From positions 124,001-188,000 of the forward strand of contig NZ_MASN01000018.1 of assembly GCF_001861355.1 (NCBI RefSeq): a stretch of 64,000 nt of DNA, read 5' to 3'. The notes beneath the pieces were generated by a model. That model did not search any database. It had not been told where the DNA came from and saw only the letters and a program-made list of their open reading frames with translations. A program made the position numbers and the translations under genes. Positions 42,468 through 50,950 of the stretch are shown here, piece by piece. Within the stretch, counting starts at the first letter, position 1. Each line of letters opens with the position of its first letter. Source of the DNA: Natrialba sp. SSL1 (lineage in GTDB: Archaea > Halobacteriota > Halobacteria > Halobacteriales > Natrialbaceae).

Positions 42468-42794
42468 TTAAATCGTTGGCTCAGTGTTGACTATGCCACC
42501 CGAACCGTCGGCGGCAGTGCTGTCCTTGCCAAGCGAAATCTCGACAGTCTCAGCCGTCGTCTCGTCCGTCGCTTCGACCGTCACCTGTCGACCGTGGTAG
42601 GTGAACTCGAGTCGGTCAAGGCCGGGACTCGACTCACAGAGCGAATCGAGCACGTCGGGATCGATGACGTTGTAGAGTGGCTCGAGTTCGATCGGATCTG
42701 TACCGTCAACGCGGGCGATCAGGTCGACGACGGCCATACTTGGGCGTTGATCTGCAACTGCGACGGAGACTGACTGCGCGCTGTGCGAGTTCAT
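42468..42794 (-). CDS. HalOD1 output-domain protein
   Basis: The 108-residue protein matches the halobacterial output domain 1: MAVVDLIARVDGTDPIELEP followed by LYNVIDPDVLDSLCES and VEATDETTAETVEI. HalOD1 domains are frequent in haloarchaeal signalling proteins; alone they are small proteins of unknown role. A TATA-like TTTACC lies about 30 bases upstream on the minus strand. Confidence 0.88.
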   Translation of the reverse strand: MNSHSAQSVSVAVADQRPSMAVVDLIARVDGTDPIELEPLYNVIDPDVLDSLCESSPGLDRLEFTYHGRQVTVEATDETTAETVEISLGKDSTAADGSGGIVNTEPTI

Positions 42795-43121
42795 AACTAA
42801 TGCTGTGGGTACCAGTGGTAAAGAAAATGACCCAATATTGCAGCCACAGTAGTCACGAGAGAATGAGTGTCAGGTGAGAGACCACGAGTCGCCGCGGATC
42901 TCCTGAGACTCCGGTTGTGGGTAGATAGCGGCGACGGTGGCATAATCCTTCCGGTGTTCTCTGCAGCGCCCAGAGGCAGTTTGAGCGGACAGAGAATCCC
43001 GGTGTCGGGAACGACGGTCGGAACAACCCACTGATGGGGTATTTTTGAACGGTGGTGAGCAGCCCAGGTATGCCGTCCAGATGAGGAGATAGACGAAACG
43101 ACGAAGAGACGGTGAGCCCGC
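42795..43121. other. Intergenic region, no gene seen
   Basis: About 330 bases between the HalOD1 gene and the 6-phosphogluconate dehydrogenase gene. A minus-strand frame continues from the dehydrogenase's other frame but is only a shadow. No RNA gene is recognised. Confidence 0.5.
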
Positions 43122-44021
43122 TCAGTCGCGGCGCTGAACCTCGTGGCGACCGAAACCGTAGCGAAGCCTGTTCGCGAGGCGGCGCGAGAATCGGCCGTCG
43201 TCGGCCCGCGAGCCGAACCGCTCGGAGAGGGCAGTGTAGATCAGCGGCAGCGGTACCTCCTGCTCGAGTGCTTCCTGTACCGTCCAGGTTCCCGTGGAGC
43301 CGCCCTCGACGCGGTCGGCGACGTCGCCGAGGTCGCTTCCCTCCTCGCGGAACGCCTCTTCGCAGAGTTCGAGGAGCCACGAGCGGATCACCGCGCCGTT
43401 GTTCCAGACCGAGGCGACGCTCTCGAGATCGAGGTCGTACCGGCCCTCGTGGAGCAGTTCGAATCCCTCGCCGTAGGTCTGCATGAGCGCGTACTCGACG
43501 CCGTTGTGGATCATCTTCACGTAGTGGCCGGAGCCCGCGGGACCCATTCGTTCGTGGCCGTCGGGGCCGGTCGCGACGGCGTCGAAGACGGGCGTAAGTT
43601 CCTCGTAGGCCCAGGTCGGTCCACCGACCATGAGCGAAAAGCCGAGTTCCGCACCGGCGGGTCCGCCGGAGGTGCCACAGTCGAGGTACGCCGCGGAGCA
43701 AGCCTCCGCACGGCGAACGGAGTCCTCGAAGTAGGAGTTCCCGCCGTCCACTACCACGTCGTCGTCCGAAAGATGGGGATCGAGGTCATCGAGCGTCGCG
43801 TCGACCGCCTCCCCGGCAGGAACCATCAGCCAGATGCGTTTCTCGTTGCCGAGTCGGTCTGCGAGGTCCGCGACCGAGTCCGCCGGTTCGGCGCCGGCAT
43901 CGGCAGCCGTTGCGACCGCTTCGGGGCTGAGGTCGAAGGCGACGACATCGTGGCCCGCATCGAGGACACGGTCGACGACGATCTGTCCCATACGTCCGAG
44001 TCCGATAACGCCCAGTTGCAT
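43122..44021 (-). CDS. gnd: 6-phosphogluconate dehydrogenase (short type)
   Basis: The 299-residue enzyme starts with a nucleotide-binding motif GVIGLGRMGQIVVDRVLD. It has GGNSYFEDSVRRAEACSAAY, LDCGTSGGPAGAELGFSLMV with the substrate residues, and KMIHNGVEYALMQTYGEGF with the catalytic Lys-x2-His-Asn-Gly. It oxidatively decarboxylates 6-phosphogluconate to ribulose 5-phosphate. At ~300 residues it is the short NAD-type form, not the ~470-residue bacterial one. Haloarchaea use such an enzyme in the oxidative pentose phosphate pathway. The start is ATG 44021. Confidence 0.95.
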   Translation of the reverse strand: MQLGVIGLGRMGQIVVDRVLDAGHDVVAFDLSPEAVATAADAGAEPADSVADLADRLGNEKRIWLMVPAGEAVDATLDDLDPHLSDDDVVVDGGNSYFEDSVRRAEACSAAYLDCGTSGGPAGAELGFSLMVGGPTWAYEELTPVFDAVATGPDGHERMGPAGSGHYVKMIHNGVEYALMQTYGEGFELLHEGRYDLDLESVASVWNNGAVIRSWLLELCEEAFREEGSDLGDVADRVEGGSTGTWTVQEALEQEVPLPLIYTALSERFGSRADDGRFSRRLANRLRYGFGRHEVQRRD

Positions 44022-44259
44022 AGCGGTCGGTCCGCGGCGGAGCGAGGTAGTGGTTGTGATTTTGCGGCCCGATCGCTCGTGTCGCGATGTGTCGCGATGT
44101 GTTGCGATGCTGGCCGGCTGTCGTCAACTGCAACAGAAGAGAGCGAAAAGCAGGTTCTGCAGATCGCGGTCTGAGACCGGGTACCGTCAGTGGCACTGCC
44201 AGTGTCGTTGCCGATGGGTTCGTACTAGCGAGTGGACTCGAGTACCCCTGAAACTGGAT

Positions 44260-44697
44260 CTACTGCAGCGGTTCTTCGAGGTGAGCCCAGCCAATTGCAT
44301 CGAGGACGACGATGCGGTCGTCGTACTGGACGTAGACGCCGTTGTACTCGGTGCCGGTTCCCTCGTAGTAGGGGAGCGATTCGCGGACGGCGTCGACGAT
44401 CGACCAGGCGCCGTCGCGCTCTAGGGTGACGTGTTCCCACTCCTCGTGGGCGTCGTGGCGGACTGCGCGCGCGAGCGCTCGTCGGGCACCGGGGATGTCG
44501 TCGAGTCGGCGAGAAGAGATATCGACGACGGTCGCACCGGCGGGGACCGACGAGGGGTGGACGATACGCGCGCCGAGGTTCGCCTTGGATCGGGCGGCGG
44601 AGTCCGCAGAGCGACTCGAACTGAGTACGTACCCGGCAACGGCTGCTGTTCCGACCGCGAGAACAGAGAGTGCCATACCTTTCCCCCTGAACATCAT
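44260..44697 (-). CDS. Conserved haloarchaeal protein with N-terminal TM anchor
   Basis: The 145-residue protein has an N-terminal hydrophobic segment (MALSVLAVGTAAVAGYVLSS) and a soluble remainder with RLDDIPGARRALARAVRHDA and SLPYYEGTGTEYNGVYVQYD, a pattern I know from haloarchaeal hypothetical proteins but not by function. Two adjacent ATG codons (44697, 44694) are possible starts. It may be a single-span membrane protein with a cytosolic or outer domain; the topology is unclear. No operon partner is close. Confidence 0.7.
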   Translation of the reverse strand: MMFRGKGMALSVLAVGTAAVAGYVLSSSRSADSAARSKANLGARIVHPSSVPAGATVVDISSRRLDDIPGARRALARAVRHDAHEEWEHVTLERDGAWSIVDAVRESLPYYEGTGTEYNGVYVQYDDRIVVLDAIGWAHLEEPLQ

Positions 44698-44823
44698 GAG
44701 AGTACCTTACAGTAACTGACTAAGTATCTTTCGCAAGAATGTTGGTTGCTCCCAGCAATACGATACAAAAAAGACGGCTTGCAGGATCCAGGAAACGAAC
44801 GAGTCGGAATGAAAGGAGACAGC

Positions 44824-45294
44824 CTACAGCGGCAGCGACATCGCGAAGTTCGTCGTAATCGCGCCGGCGACGACGAGCAGTGCGATGGCGACGACGGCAG
44901 CGAGTCGATACAGACCGAGCGCGTTCGCCGCCGGTTCCCGGAGTTTCTTCCCGTTGAGGCCACTTTCGAGTCGCTTCGAGCCGATCTCGACCAGCGCCGC
45001 GAGGACCAACCAGAGGCCGACCATCGCGAGGACGAGTTGGCCGTCGATCGACCCGAACAGGCTCTCGGACGTGTATCGTTCGGCTGCCAGGTGACTGCCC
45101 GTGAGCAACAGGACGAGTGCGCTCACGCGCGAGATTGTCGTCAGCTTACTCGAGATGACTTCGAGCGGTGCCGTCGAGTTGAACTCACCGTCGCGGGCGA
45201 GGGGCAACACGACGAACGCCACGTAGAAGACGCTTCCCGCCCAGATCGCGGCGAAGACGAGATGCAGCGTCTGTGTAACGAACGTCTCGACCAT
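44824..45294 (-). CDS. CopD-like four-TM membrane protein
   Basis: A 156-residue protein with four predicted helices. It starts LHLVFAAIWAGSVFYVAFVV, with the conserved His and W of the CopD/YgjV-like domain. VISSKLTTISRVSALVLLLT is the second block and GSHLAAERY has another His. CopD domains are implicated in copper uptake or haem-linked redox in other organisms; here the function is not known. It stands alone on the minus strand. Confidence 0.8.
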   Translation of the reverse strand: MVETFVTQTLHLVFAAIWAGSVFYVAFVVLPLARDGEFNSTAPLEVISSKLTTISRVSALVLLLTGSHLAAERYTSESLFGSIDGQLVLAMVGLWLVLAALVEIGSKRLESGLNGKKLREPAANALGLYRLAAVVAIALLVVAGAITTNFAMSLPL

Positions 45295-45413
45295 GTCACT
45301 GTCTTGGAGACTGATGGTATCAGCGTTCCGACTCGGGAGCGGTGATGTGAGTCGGTCACATCACAACCGATCGACTTGGTGAGCGACGACGGGTGTGTCG
45401 CTGCAATCGCGAG

Positions 45414-45974
45414 CTACTCGAGCCACTCCCACTCGGCGGTCCAGTGGATCAGCCGGCGGCGAAGGAGCGCGTAGAGGAGTGAAACGGCGAGACCGCCGAG
45501 AATCGCCGCGGCGACCCAGCCGTCGAAGACGAGCAGTGCTGGAACGGCGAGGGTGGTGGCGAGCACCGCGTCTTCGGGTGCGCCGTCGTAGCGAATCCAC
45601 CGTCGGGGACGAATCCAGCGCCCGCGGACGTGGTCGTAGACGGCTCGCTCCGTGCGGTTTTGCCAGGGGTCCATCTCGGGGCCACCGCCGAGTGCGTCGC
45701 TGGCGGCGTGAAGCCAGGCTGCGGCAACGAACGCGGCGAGACTGGCGGTTACAGCACTGGGTGAAAGCGCCACAATTGCAATCGCACCGAGGACAGCAGC
45801 CACGCCGGCAACCGGGAAGTGAAACGTCCGCCGGTGGGTAAACGGCAGGTCGAGATCCGGAGCGATTCCGCCAGCGATCGCGCCGACTGCGAGCGGTCCA
45901 GACAGCTCCGGGGAGAGATACGCGACCGGAGCGACGAGTGCGAGGCCAGCGAAGACGTGGGTCGTCGCCATCAT
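45414..45974 (-). CDS. DUF457/YdjM-like membrane metal-dependent hydrolase
   Basis: The 186-residue protein starts MATTHVFAGLALVAPVAYLS and continues GGIAPDLDLPFTHRRTFHFP, the His/Asp pattern (TH, PDLD, HR..FH) of the LexA-binding inner membrane/YdjM metal-dependent hydrolase family. Later, AAWLHAASDALGGGPEMDPW supplies further His/Asp residues. About four TM helices are predicted. The activity is unverified in the family. Two adjacent start codons (45974, 45971) exist. Confidence 0.85.
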   Translation of the reverse strand: MMATTHVFAGLALVAPVAYLSPELSGPLAVGAIAGGIAPDLDLPFTHRRTFHFPVAGVAAVLGAIAIVALSPSAVTASLAAFVAAAWLHAASDALGGGPEMDPWQNRTERAVYDHVRGRWIRPRRWIRYDGAPEDAVLATTLAVPALLVFDGWVAAAILGGLAVSLLYALLRRRLIHWTAEWEWLE

Positions 45975-46111
45975 CGGAGGGGATCACCGGCCATACTCGA
46001 CGTTCGGTGTAGAGATCTAAAAGCACTCGTTCGCCGGCAGTTCGGCCTGCAGGGGACGCTCGCGTGAACGTAACGTTGGAGGGAGAACAGAGTATTGCCG
46101 GAGTGTCGCCG

Positions 46112-47359
46112 TCAAACGGGGTTACAAAGCGCCCACACGTCCTCTGTCGGCTCGAGTCGGTGCGGTTCTGCACCCCGACTCGTCAGAATCCCCGTGTGGT
46201 ACAACATCGCCTTGAGCTGGAACACCGTCGGTGCGTGGTAGACCTCGCCGTCCGTCAGTGCCTCACACCGGAGGGATCCACCCTCGGTCAACACCCGCCG
46301 CCGCACGGCCTCGTCGCCGCGGACGAACAACTCGACGGTGAACGTCGGGTGCAACTCGTGGCAGTGCGTGACCAAATCGACGAGCGACGGATCGGTGTTC
46401 CAGTCGTCGTGCATCGTTTGCAACTCGCCGACGAGCAGTTCGGTCGCGGGGTACTGGAAGACGACCCGGCGAGCCAGTTGTCCCCACGCTGGCGCGAGAT
46501 CGACGAACCGTTTTTGCGAGCGGTACCACTCCTGAAACGCCGCGAGTGCCGCCTCGACCGACCCGCAGTGGGCCTTCGCAAATCGGACGACTTCCTCACC
46601 GAGCGACGTGAGCGCGACGCGCTCGCGGTCCTCGATCAGGCCGAGGAACGCCGCCCCACGTCTGGCGTCGTCAACGGCACTGACCACATCGTACTCGGCG
46701 AGGAGCGTCGCCGTGTCGCCATCAGCGTAGTGTGCCAGCGGATAGCCGAGGTAGTTCTTCGGATGATTCAGGCCGAACGACCTGTCCGCGACGCCCTGCG
46801 CGCTCGCCTGGAATCGCAGCGCCGACGCTTCGGTCGTCGTTCGGTTGCCTACCAGCCGGGGGCGCTCGAGTACCGCGACATCACCGCCCACCTTCACGCC
46901 GAGAACGCCGACGTTCAGCTCCCGGGCGAGCGTCCGGTCAGTGTTCGTAATCGCCGTCGCCGGTGCCGCGATGTACGCCGCGTTCGCCTCGTGGAGGCGG
47001 TCGTAGGCCTGCATGATGGCGCGCTCGGTGTCGACGCCGTTGCTCGTACCCGTGCTCGTGTGCCCCTTGGCCTCGACGGCGACCAGCGGCGGCTCCTCGC
47101 CGAGGCGGTCGACCGCGAGCAGGTCGGACTCGAGTACCTGTACGCCGACGAGGTCGGGAAATCCACCGCCGATTTCGACGTGGTTGAACGGGGCCAGACA
47201 GTCGCGGACGGCAGGATCGATGGGGTGGCCGGGGAGCCACTCTTCCTGGGAGAACTGCGTGTCGGCGACGACGTAGGATTGGTCGTCTGTGGGGAAGAGT
47301 CGTCGCTTGGTGTGGGCGAGGACCTGTGGTTCCGAGAGCGGTCGGGCCGCGCTGCTCAT
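46112..47359 (-). CDS. Haloarchaeal protein, possible PD-(D/E)xK nuclease fold
   Basis: The 415-residue protein contains VEIGGGFPDLVGVQVLESDL and PPLVAVEAKGHTSTG, in which the D and the E-x-K could be a PD-(D/E)xK active site; then ERAIMQAYDRLHEANAAYIA as a following helix. The C-terminal ~200 residues are helical (VEAALAAFQEWYRSQKRFVD; LVGELQTMHDDWNTDPSLVD) and may be a DNA-recognition or regulatory part. I do not recognise a named family. ATG 47359 begins the acidic conserved sequence. No partner gene suggests defence, so the role is unknown. Confidence 0.7.
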   Translation of the reverse strand: MSSAARPLSEPQVLAHTKRRLFPTDDQSYVVADTQFSQEEWLPGHPIDPAVRDCLAPFNHVEIGGGFPDLVGVQVLESDLLAVDRLGEEPPLVAVEAKGHTSTGTSNGVDTERAIMQAYDRLHEANAAYIAAPATAITNTDRTLARELNVGVLGVKVGGDVAVLERPRLVGNRTTTEASALRFQASAQGVADRSFGLNHPKNYLGYPLAHYADGDTATLLAEYDVVSAVDDARRGAAFLGLIEDRERVALTSLGEEVVRFAKAHCGSVEAALAAFQEWYRSQKRFVDLAPAWGQLARRVVFQYPATELLVGELQTMHDDWNTDPSLVDLVTHCHELHPTFTVELFVRGDEAVRRRVLTEGGSLRCEALTDGEVYHAPTVFQLKAMLYHTGILTSRGAEPHRLEPTEDVWALCNPV

Positions 47360-47517
47360 GGCGCTGCATTGGTGACGGGAAGCAATAATGTTCTGGCGGC
47401 GGCCGAGGGGTGGTGGCAATGACTAGCCACGGCGAGACGGAAACGAGACGGACGAGAACGGCTATCGGCACCGATTAGACACAGTACTGGTTAGTAACTG
47501 GCCGACGAGTATTACGC

Positions 47518-47913
47518 ATGGAGACACCGACACTCGTCTACGACGACGATTGCGGGTTTTGCACTTGGTGGGCGGACTACCTTACGTCACGGTCATCGAT
47601 CCCACTCGTGGGATTCAGTGATCTCGATCAGACGCCCGAGCTACGAGCGGCGTTGCCGGAGCAGTACGAGGACTGTTCGCACCTGGTTACCGAAGACGGC
47701 GTTCACTCCTGTGGCGAATCGATCGAACAAGCGTTTTTGCGCGCCGATATCGGCGGCCCGGTTCACGACCTCGTCCGGTTCGTTCACCACTTCGAGGAGT
47801 ACCAGCAGGTGCGAGACCACGGCTACGAGTGGGTTGCAAACAACCGGGATCTACTCGGGAACTACTTCTCGAAGACGCCGCCGGCCCGGGTGGACGGACA
47901 GGAGGGAGAGTGA
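47518..47913 (+). CDS. DUF393 (DCC) thiol-disulfide family protein
   Basis: The 131-residue protein opens with TLVYDDDCGFCTWWADYLTS, the DCC-family motif (DxxCxxC) thought to be a thioredoxin-like redox site. GFSDLDQTPELRAALPEQY follows, then SCGESIEQAFLRADI. Its substrate is unknown. The C-terminus is repetitive and acidic (GQEGE). It is divergent from the 46112-47359 gene. Confidence 0.88.
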   Translation: METPTLVYDDDCGFCTWWADYLTSRSSIPLVGFSDLDQTPELRAALPEQYEDCSHLVTEDGVHSCGESIEQAFLRADIGGPVHDLVRFVHHFEEYQQVRDHGYEWVANNRDLLGNYFSKTPPARVDGQEGE

Positions 47914-48043
47914 TGAGCACGATGAGTGACGAGCACAGCGTACGCAGCGACGACTAACGGGTGACAGATGACGCGCCGGTGCTGCCTGCTGTGCTCCACC
48001 GCCCAGCGAAGGATATTCGACGGCGTGGTGTCTGCACTCACCC

Positions 48044-48793
48044 ATGACCGACGCACTCTATCTCGAGGACTCCGAACAGACGCAGTTCGTGGCGACTGTC
48101 GACCGTATCGCCGACGACCGCGTCGTGCTCGACCAAACGGCGTTCTACCCCGAAGGCGGCGGCCAGCCAGCCGATACCGGCAGCCTCAGACTCGAGGACG
48201 GTGACGAATCGTGGTCCGTCACCGACGTTCAAAAGAGGGATACCATCTACCACCACCTCGAACTCGAGAACGACACGGAACCGCCGGCTCCAGGCACAAC
48301 AGTCGTCGGCGAACTCGACGCCGACCGTCGCCGTGCACACAACCGCTACCACACCGCCCAACATCTGCTCTCTGCCGTCCTTCTCGAGGAGTTCGACGCC
48401 CAGACGACGGGTAACCAGCTGTACGCCGACCGCGCGCGCCTCGACTGTGCATACGAGCGATTCGAGGACGCCGACCTCGAACGACTCGAGCGGCGGCTGA
48501 ACGACCTCGTCGACGACGAACTCACAGTCACGTGGAACACCCTCGACCGCGAGGACGCCGAAGCGCGCCTCGACCCAGACCGAACGCGACTCCACCTCTT
48601 GCCGGAGTCGATCACCGAGGTACGGATCGTCCAGATCGGAGCCAACGACAACGTCATTGACCGTACTGCCTGCGCTGGTACGCACGTCGAGAACACGGGC
48701 GAGATCGGCCATATTGAGGTGACCGGGCGCGAAACGCGCGGTCCCGACGAGGAACGGGTTCGGTTCCAACTCAGTGCCGATCCGAGACAGTAA
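48044..48793 (+). CDS. alaX: Alanyl-tRNA editing protein AlaX
   Basis: The 249-residue protein has the editing-domain motifs of AlaRS/AlaX: QTAFYPEGGGQPADTGSLRL, RYHTAQHLLSAVLLEE (HxxxH zinc ligands) and RTACAGTHVENTGEIG (CxxxH). It hydrolyses Ser- or Gly-mischarged tRNA-Ala in the cytosol. The length is in the AlaX-L range. It is followed 33 bases later by the cupin gene on the same strand, probably independent. Confidence 0.93.
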   Translation: MTDALYLEDSEQTQFVATVDRIADDRVVLDQTAFYPEGGGQPADTGSLRLEDGDESWSVTDVQKRDTIYHHLELENDTEPPAPGTTVVGELDADRRRAHNRYHTAQHLLSAVLLEEFDAQTTGNQLYADRARLDCAYERFEDADLERLERRLNDLVDDELTVTWNTLDREDAEARLDPDRTRLHLLPESITEVRIVQIGANDNVIDRTACAGTHVENTGEIGHIEVTGRETRGPDEERVRFQLSADPRQ

Positions 48794-48826
48794 CAATTTC
48801 TTGGCAGTCGGTCACGAACAGCGCGC

Positions 48827-49414
48827 ATGGAACACATCTCGATCGACGATATCGAGTCAGCACCGTACGACGACCTCCACACCGGCCGGCGCGACCTCGC
48901 GACCGCACTCGGCACCGACCACCTCGCTATCACACACTACGTACTCGAGTCCGGCGAGCGATTCAGCGGATCGGTCCACGCGCACATGGATCAGGAGGAA
49001 GTGTTCGTTGTACTCGAGGGGGAGGTGACGTTCGAGGTTGCACGAGTGGGTGGAGAGCAGGACGAGCAGAACGAGCAGAACGGGTTGGACGAGCACGATA
49101 AATACGATAGGCAGGACGTGAAAGACGGGCAGAACGGAAGGGAACTCACCGTCGCCGAACGGGAAGCAATTCGCTTTGCACCCGGCGAGTTCCAGTCCGG
49201 GCGAAACGATGGCGACGAGCGAGTCGTCGCGCTCGCACTCGGGGCACCGCGGGACAGCGACGACGTTCGAATTACACGGATTCCGGTGCTCGACGACAGG
49301 GATGTCTCGTGTCCGGACTGCGACCACGACCACCTGCGAATTGGACGCGAGGCCGAGGCCGAACTGGTCTGTCCGGAGTGTGGCACGGGGGTCGAAATTG
49401 AGGATCACGATTGA
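48827..49414 (+). CDS. Cupin-domain protein with C-terminal zinc ribbon
   Basis: The 195-residue protein has cupin strands with metal ligands in SGSVHAHMDQEEVFVVLEGE (HxH...E) and a second motif FAPGEFQSGRNDGDERVVAL. A polar low-complexity insert (about residues 68-108, DEQNEQNGLDEHDKYDRQD) separates the two halves of the barrel and is repeat-encoded. The C-terminus is a zinc ribbon: CPDCDHDHLRIG and CPECGTGVEI. The reaction is unknown; a metal-binding or regulatory cupin is likely. Confidence 0.85.
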   Translation: MEHISIDDIESAPYDDLHTGRRDLATALGTDHLAITHYVLESGERFSGSVHAHMDQEEVFVVLEGEVTFEVARVGGEQDEQNEQNGLDEHDKYDRQDVKDGQNGRELTVAEREAIRFAPGEFQSGRNDGDERVVALALGAPRDSDDVRITRIPVLDDRDVSCPDCDHDHLRIGREAEAELVCPECGTGVEIEDHD

Positions 49415-49532
49415 AGACTGGGGTTCGACGGAATCGGTTGCTATGCGCGTCCGGTAGCTGACCAGGCGTGTTCGGTAGCCGACCAGCAACGGCCTCTGGC
49501 CGCCATCTACGGCCGCGGCGTATCGTCCCACT

Positions 49533-50756
49533 CTACGGCCGCAGCGCCCACCCCGCCAGCACGACGACCAGTCCGCCCGCCGCGAGCAGCCCGAATCCGG
49601 GGACGAACGAGCCAGTCGCATCCCGGAGCGCGCCGATCAGGACCGGCCCGAAGAAGCCGCCAATCTCGCCGACCGCGAAGATGAAGCCGACCGCGGTTCC
49701 GGTCAGTCTGGCACCGATGCCCTCGAGTTCGGGTGGGATCGCACGGACCAGCGGCGAGACGCCGCCGGTGCCGATACCGGCGACGACGATGCCGAGAACC
49801 GCCAGCGCGCCGGTGGTGCCCGCGATGAGGAGCCCGACGCCGGCGAAAGCGGCCGTTCCACACGTCATCAGCGCCTGTCGCCGCGCGTCGAATCGGTCCG
49901 CCAGTTCGGGAACCGCGAGGACGCCGCCGACGTAGGCGACGACGAACAGACTCGTCGCCTGGCCCGCGCGACCGGCCGACAGCCCGCGGGACTCCAGCAA
50001 CGTCGGAAGCCAGCCCTGCATGCCGTGGTTGAGCAGGAGGTACATCGCGCCGAGCACGACGACGAGCTGGAGCTGGCGGTGGGTGAGGACGAGCCGGAGG
50101 TCAGTGTGGACGGACTCGAGTGAGAACGAGTCGTCGGTGCCGCGCTGGGCGTCGTTCGTGCGCCCGTCAAGTCGGGTACGGAGCGCAACCAGGAGCCAGA
50201 GGACGCCGTAGAGGACTGAAACAATACCACTCCAGAGGAACAGCGCGCGCCAGCCGCCGAGAGCGGGCCCGAGGATGGGACGGCCGACGGCGAAGACGAA
50301 CGCGGAGCCGGCAGAGGCACCGACGAGGTAGATCGAAGAGGGACGACCGGTTTTACCGGGCGGAAAGAGGACGCCGACGAGTTTCGGGAGGCCGAAGGTG
50401 ATCGCGGTCGCGCCGACCCCGAGCAGGAGCGTCCAGGCGAGCAGCGAGGGGAAGCCGGTGGCGACGCTGCGGCCGATCTGGGCGACGCCGTAGCAGAGGA
50501 CGCCGGCCGCGAGGCTGCGACCGGGTCCGATGCGGTCGACGGCGAGCCCCGAAAACAGCGCAAGCGGGATGTAGGTAAGCGGGACGGCACCGGCGAGGAG
50601 GCCAGCCTGCGTGCTCGTGAGGCCCAGTTCGCCGATGATCGTCGGGAGGTACGCCGGGAGGGAGAACCAGACGAACATCAGACAGGTGTAGCTCCCGGTG
50701 GCGAGGAAGACGAGCCAGTAGGCGCGGCGCGTGTCGACGGCGGTACTCGCCGTCAT
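49533..50756 (-). CDS. MFS transporter (CynX/NimT-like)
   Basis: A 407-residue protein with 12 predicted helices. The N-half has GLAVDRIGPGRSLAAGVLCY, the typical MFS loop 2-3 motif (D-x3-G-x-R/K). LTSTQAGLLAGAVPLTYIPL is helix 2. A polar central loop (~190-215, TRLDGRTNDAQRGTDDSF) separates the halves. The group includes nitrate/cyanate/nitroimidazole-type carriers; the substrate is unknown. ATG 50756 begins the protein; the longer frame upstream has no family match. It is 194 bases after the P-type ATPase stop. Confidence 0.9.
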   Translation of the reverse strand: MTASTAVDTRRAYWLVFLATGSYTCLMFVWFSLPAYLPTIIGELGLTSTQAGLLAGAVPLTYIPLALFSGLAVDRIGPGRSLAAGVLCYGVAQIGRSVATGFPSLLAWTLLLGVGATAITFGLPKLVGVLFPPGKTGRPSSIYLVGASAGSAFVFAVGRPILGPALGGWRALFLWSGIVSVLYGVLWLLVALRTRLDGRTNDAQRGTDDSFSLESVHTDLRLVLTHRQLQLVVVLGAMYLLLNHGMQGWLPTLLESRGLSAGRAGQATSLFVVAYVGGVLAVPELADRFDARRQALMTCGTAAFAGVGLLIAGTTGALAVLGIVVAGIGTGGVSPLVRAIPPELEGIGARLTGTAVGFIFAVGEIGGFFGPVLIGALRDATGSFVPGFGLLAAGGLVVVLAGWALRP

Positions 50757-50950
50757 CGCGATCGGTCGCGCAAGTGGCGACACGCACGGTGTATTGGCGA
50801 CAACATCGACGCTGTTCCTCGGACGTGAGCGGGATGCGACCCGACGGCCCGAGTAGTTTGCCCTCGCGGTGGAATCCGCCGGCTCGCGGGGAGACTCCCG
50901 CGTCGCTGTGTCCGTCAATACGGTCGTGTGGACGTCAGTATCGCCGAGTA

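Noticed and set aside
46064-47422. Plus-strand open frame of about 450 codons over the 46112-47359 gene
   Set aside because: The minus-strand protein is acidic and well formed; the opposite frame is basic and featureless.
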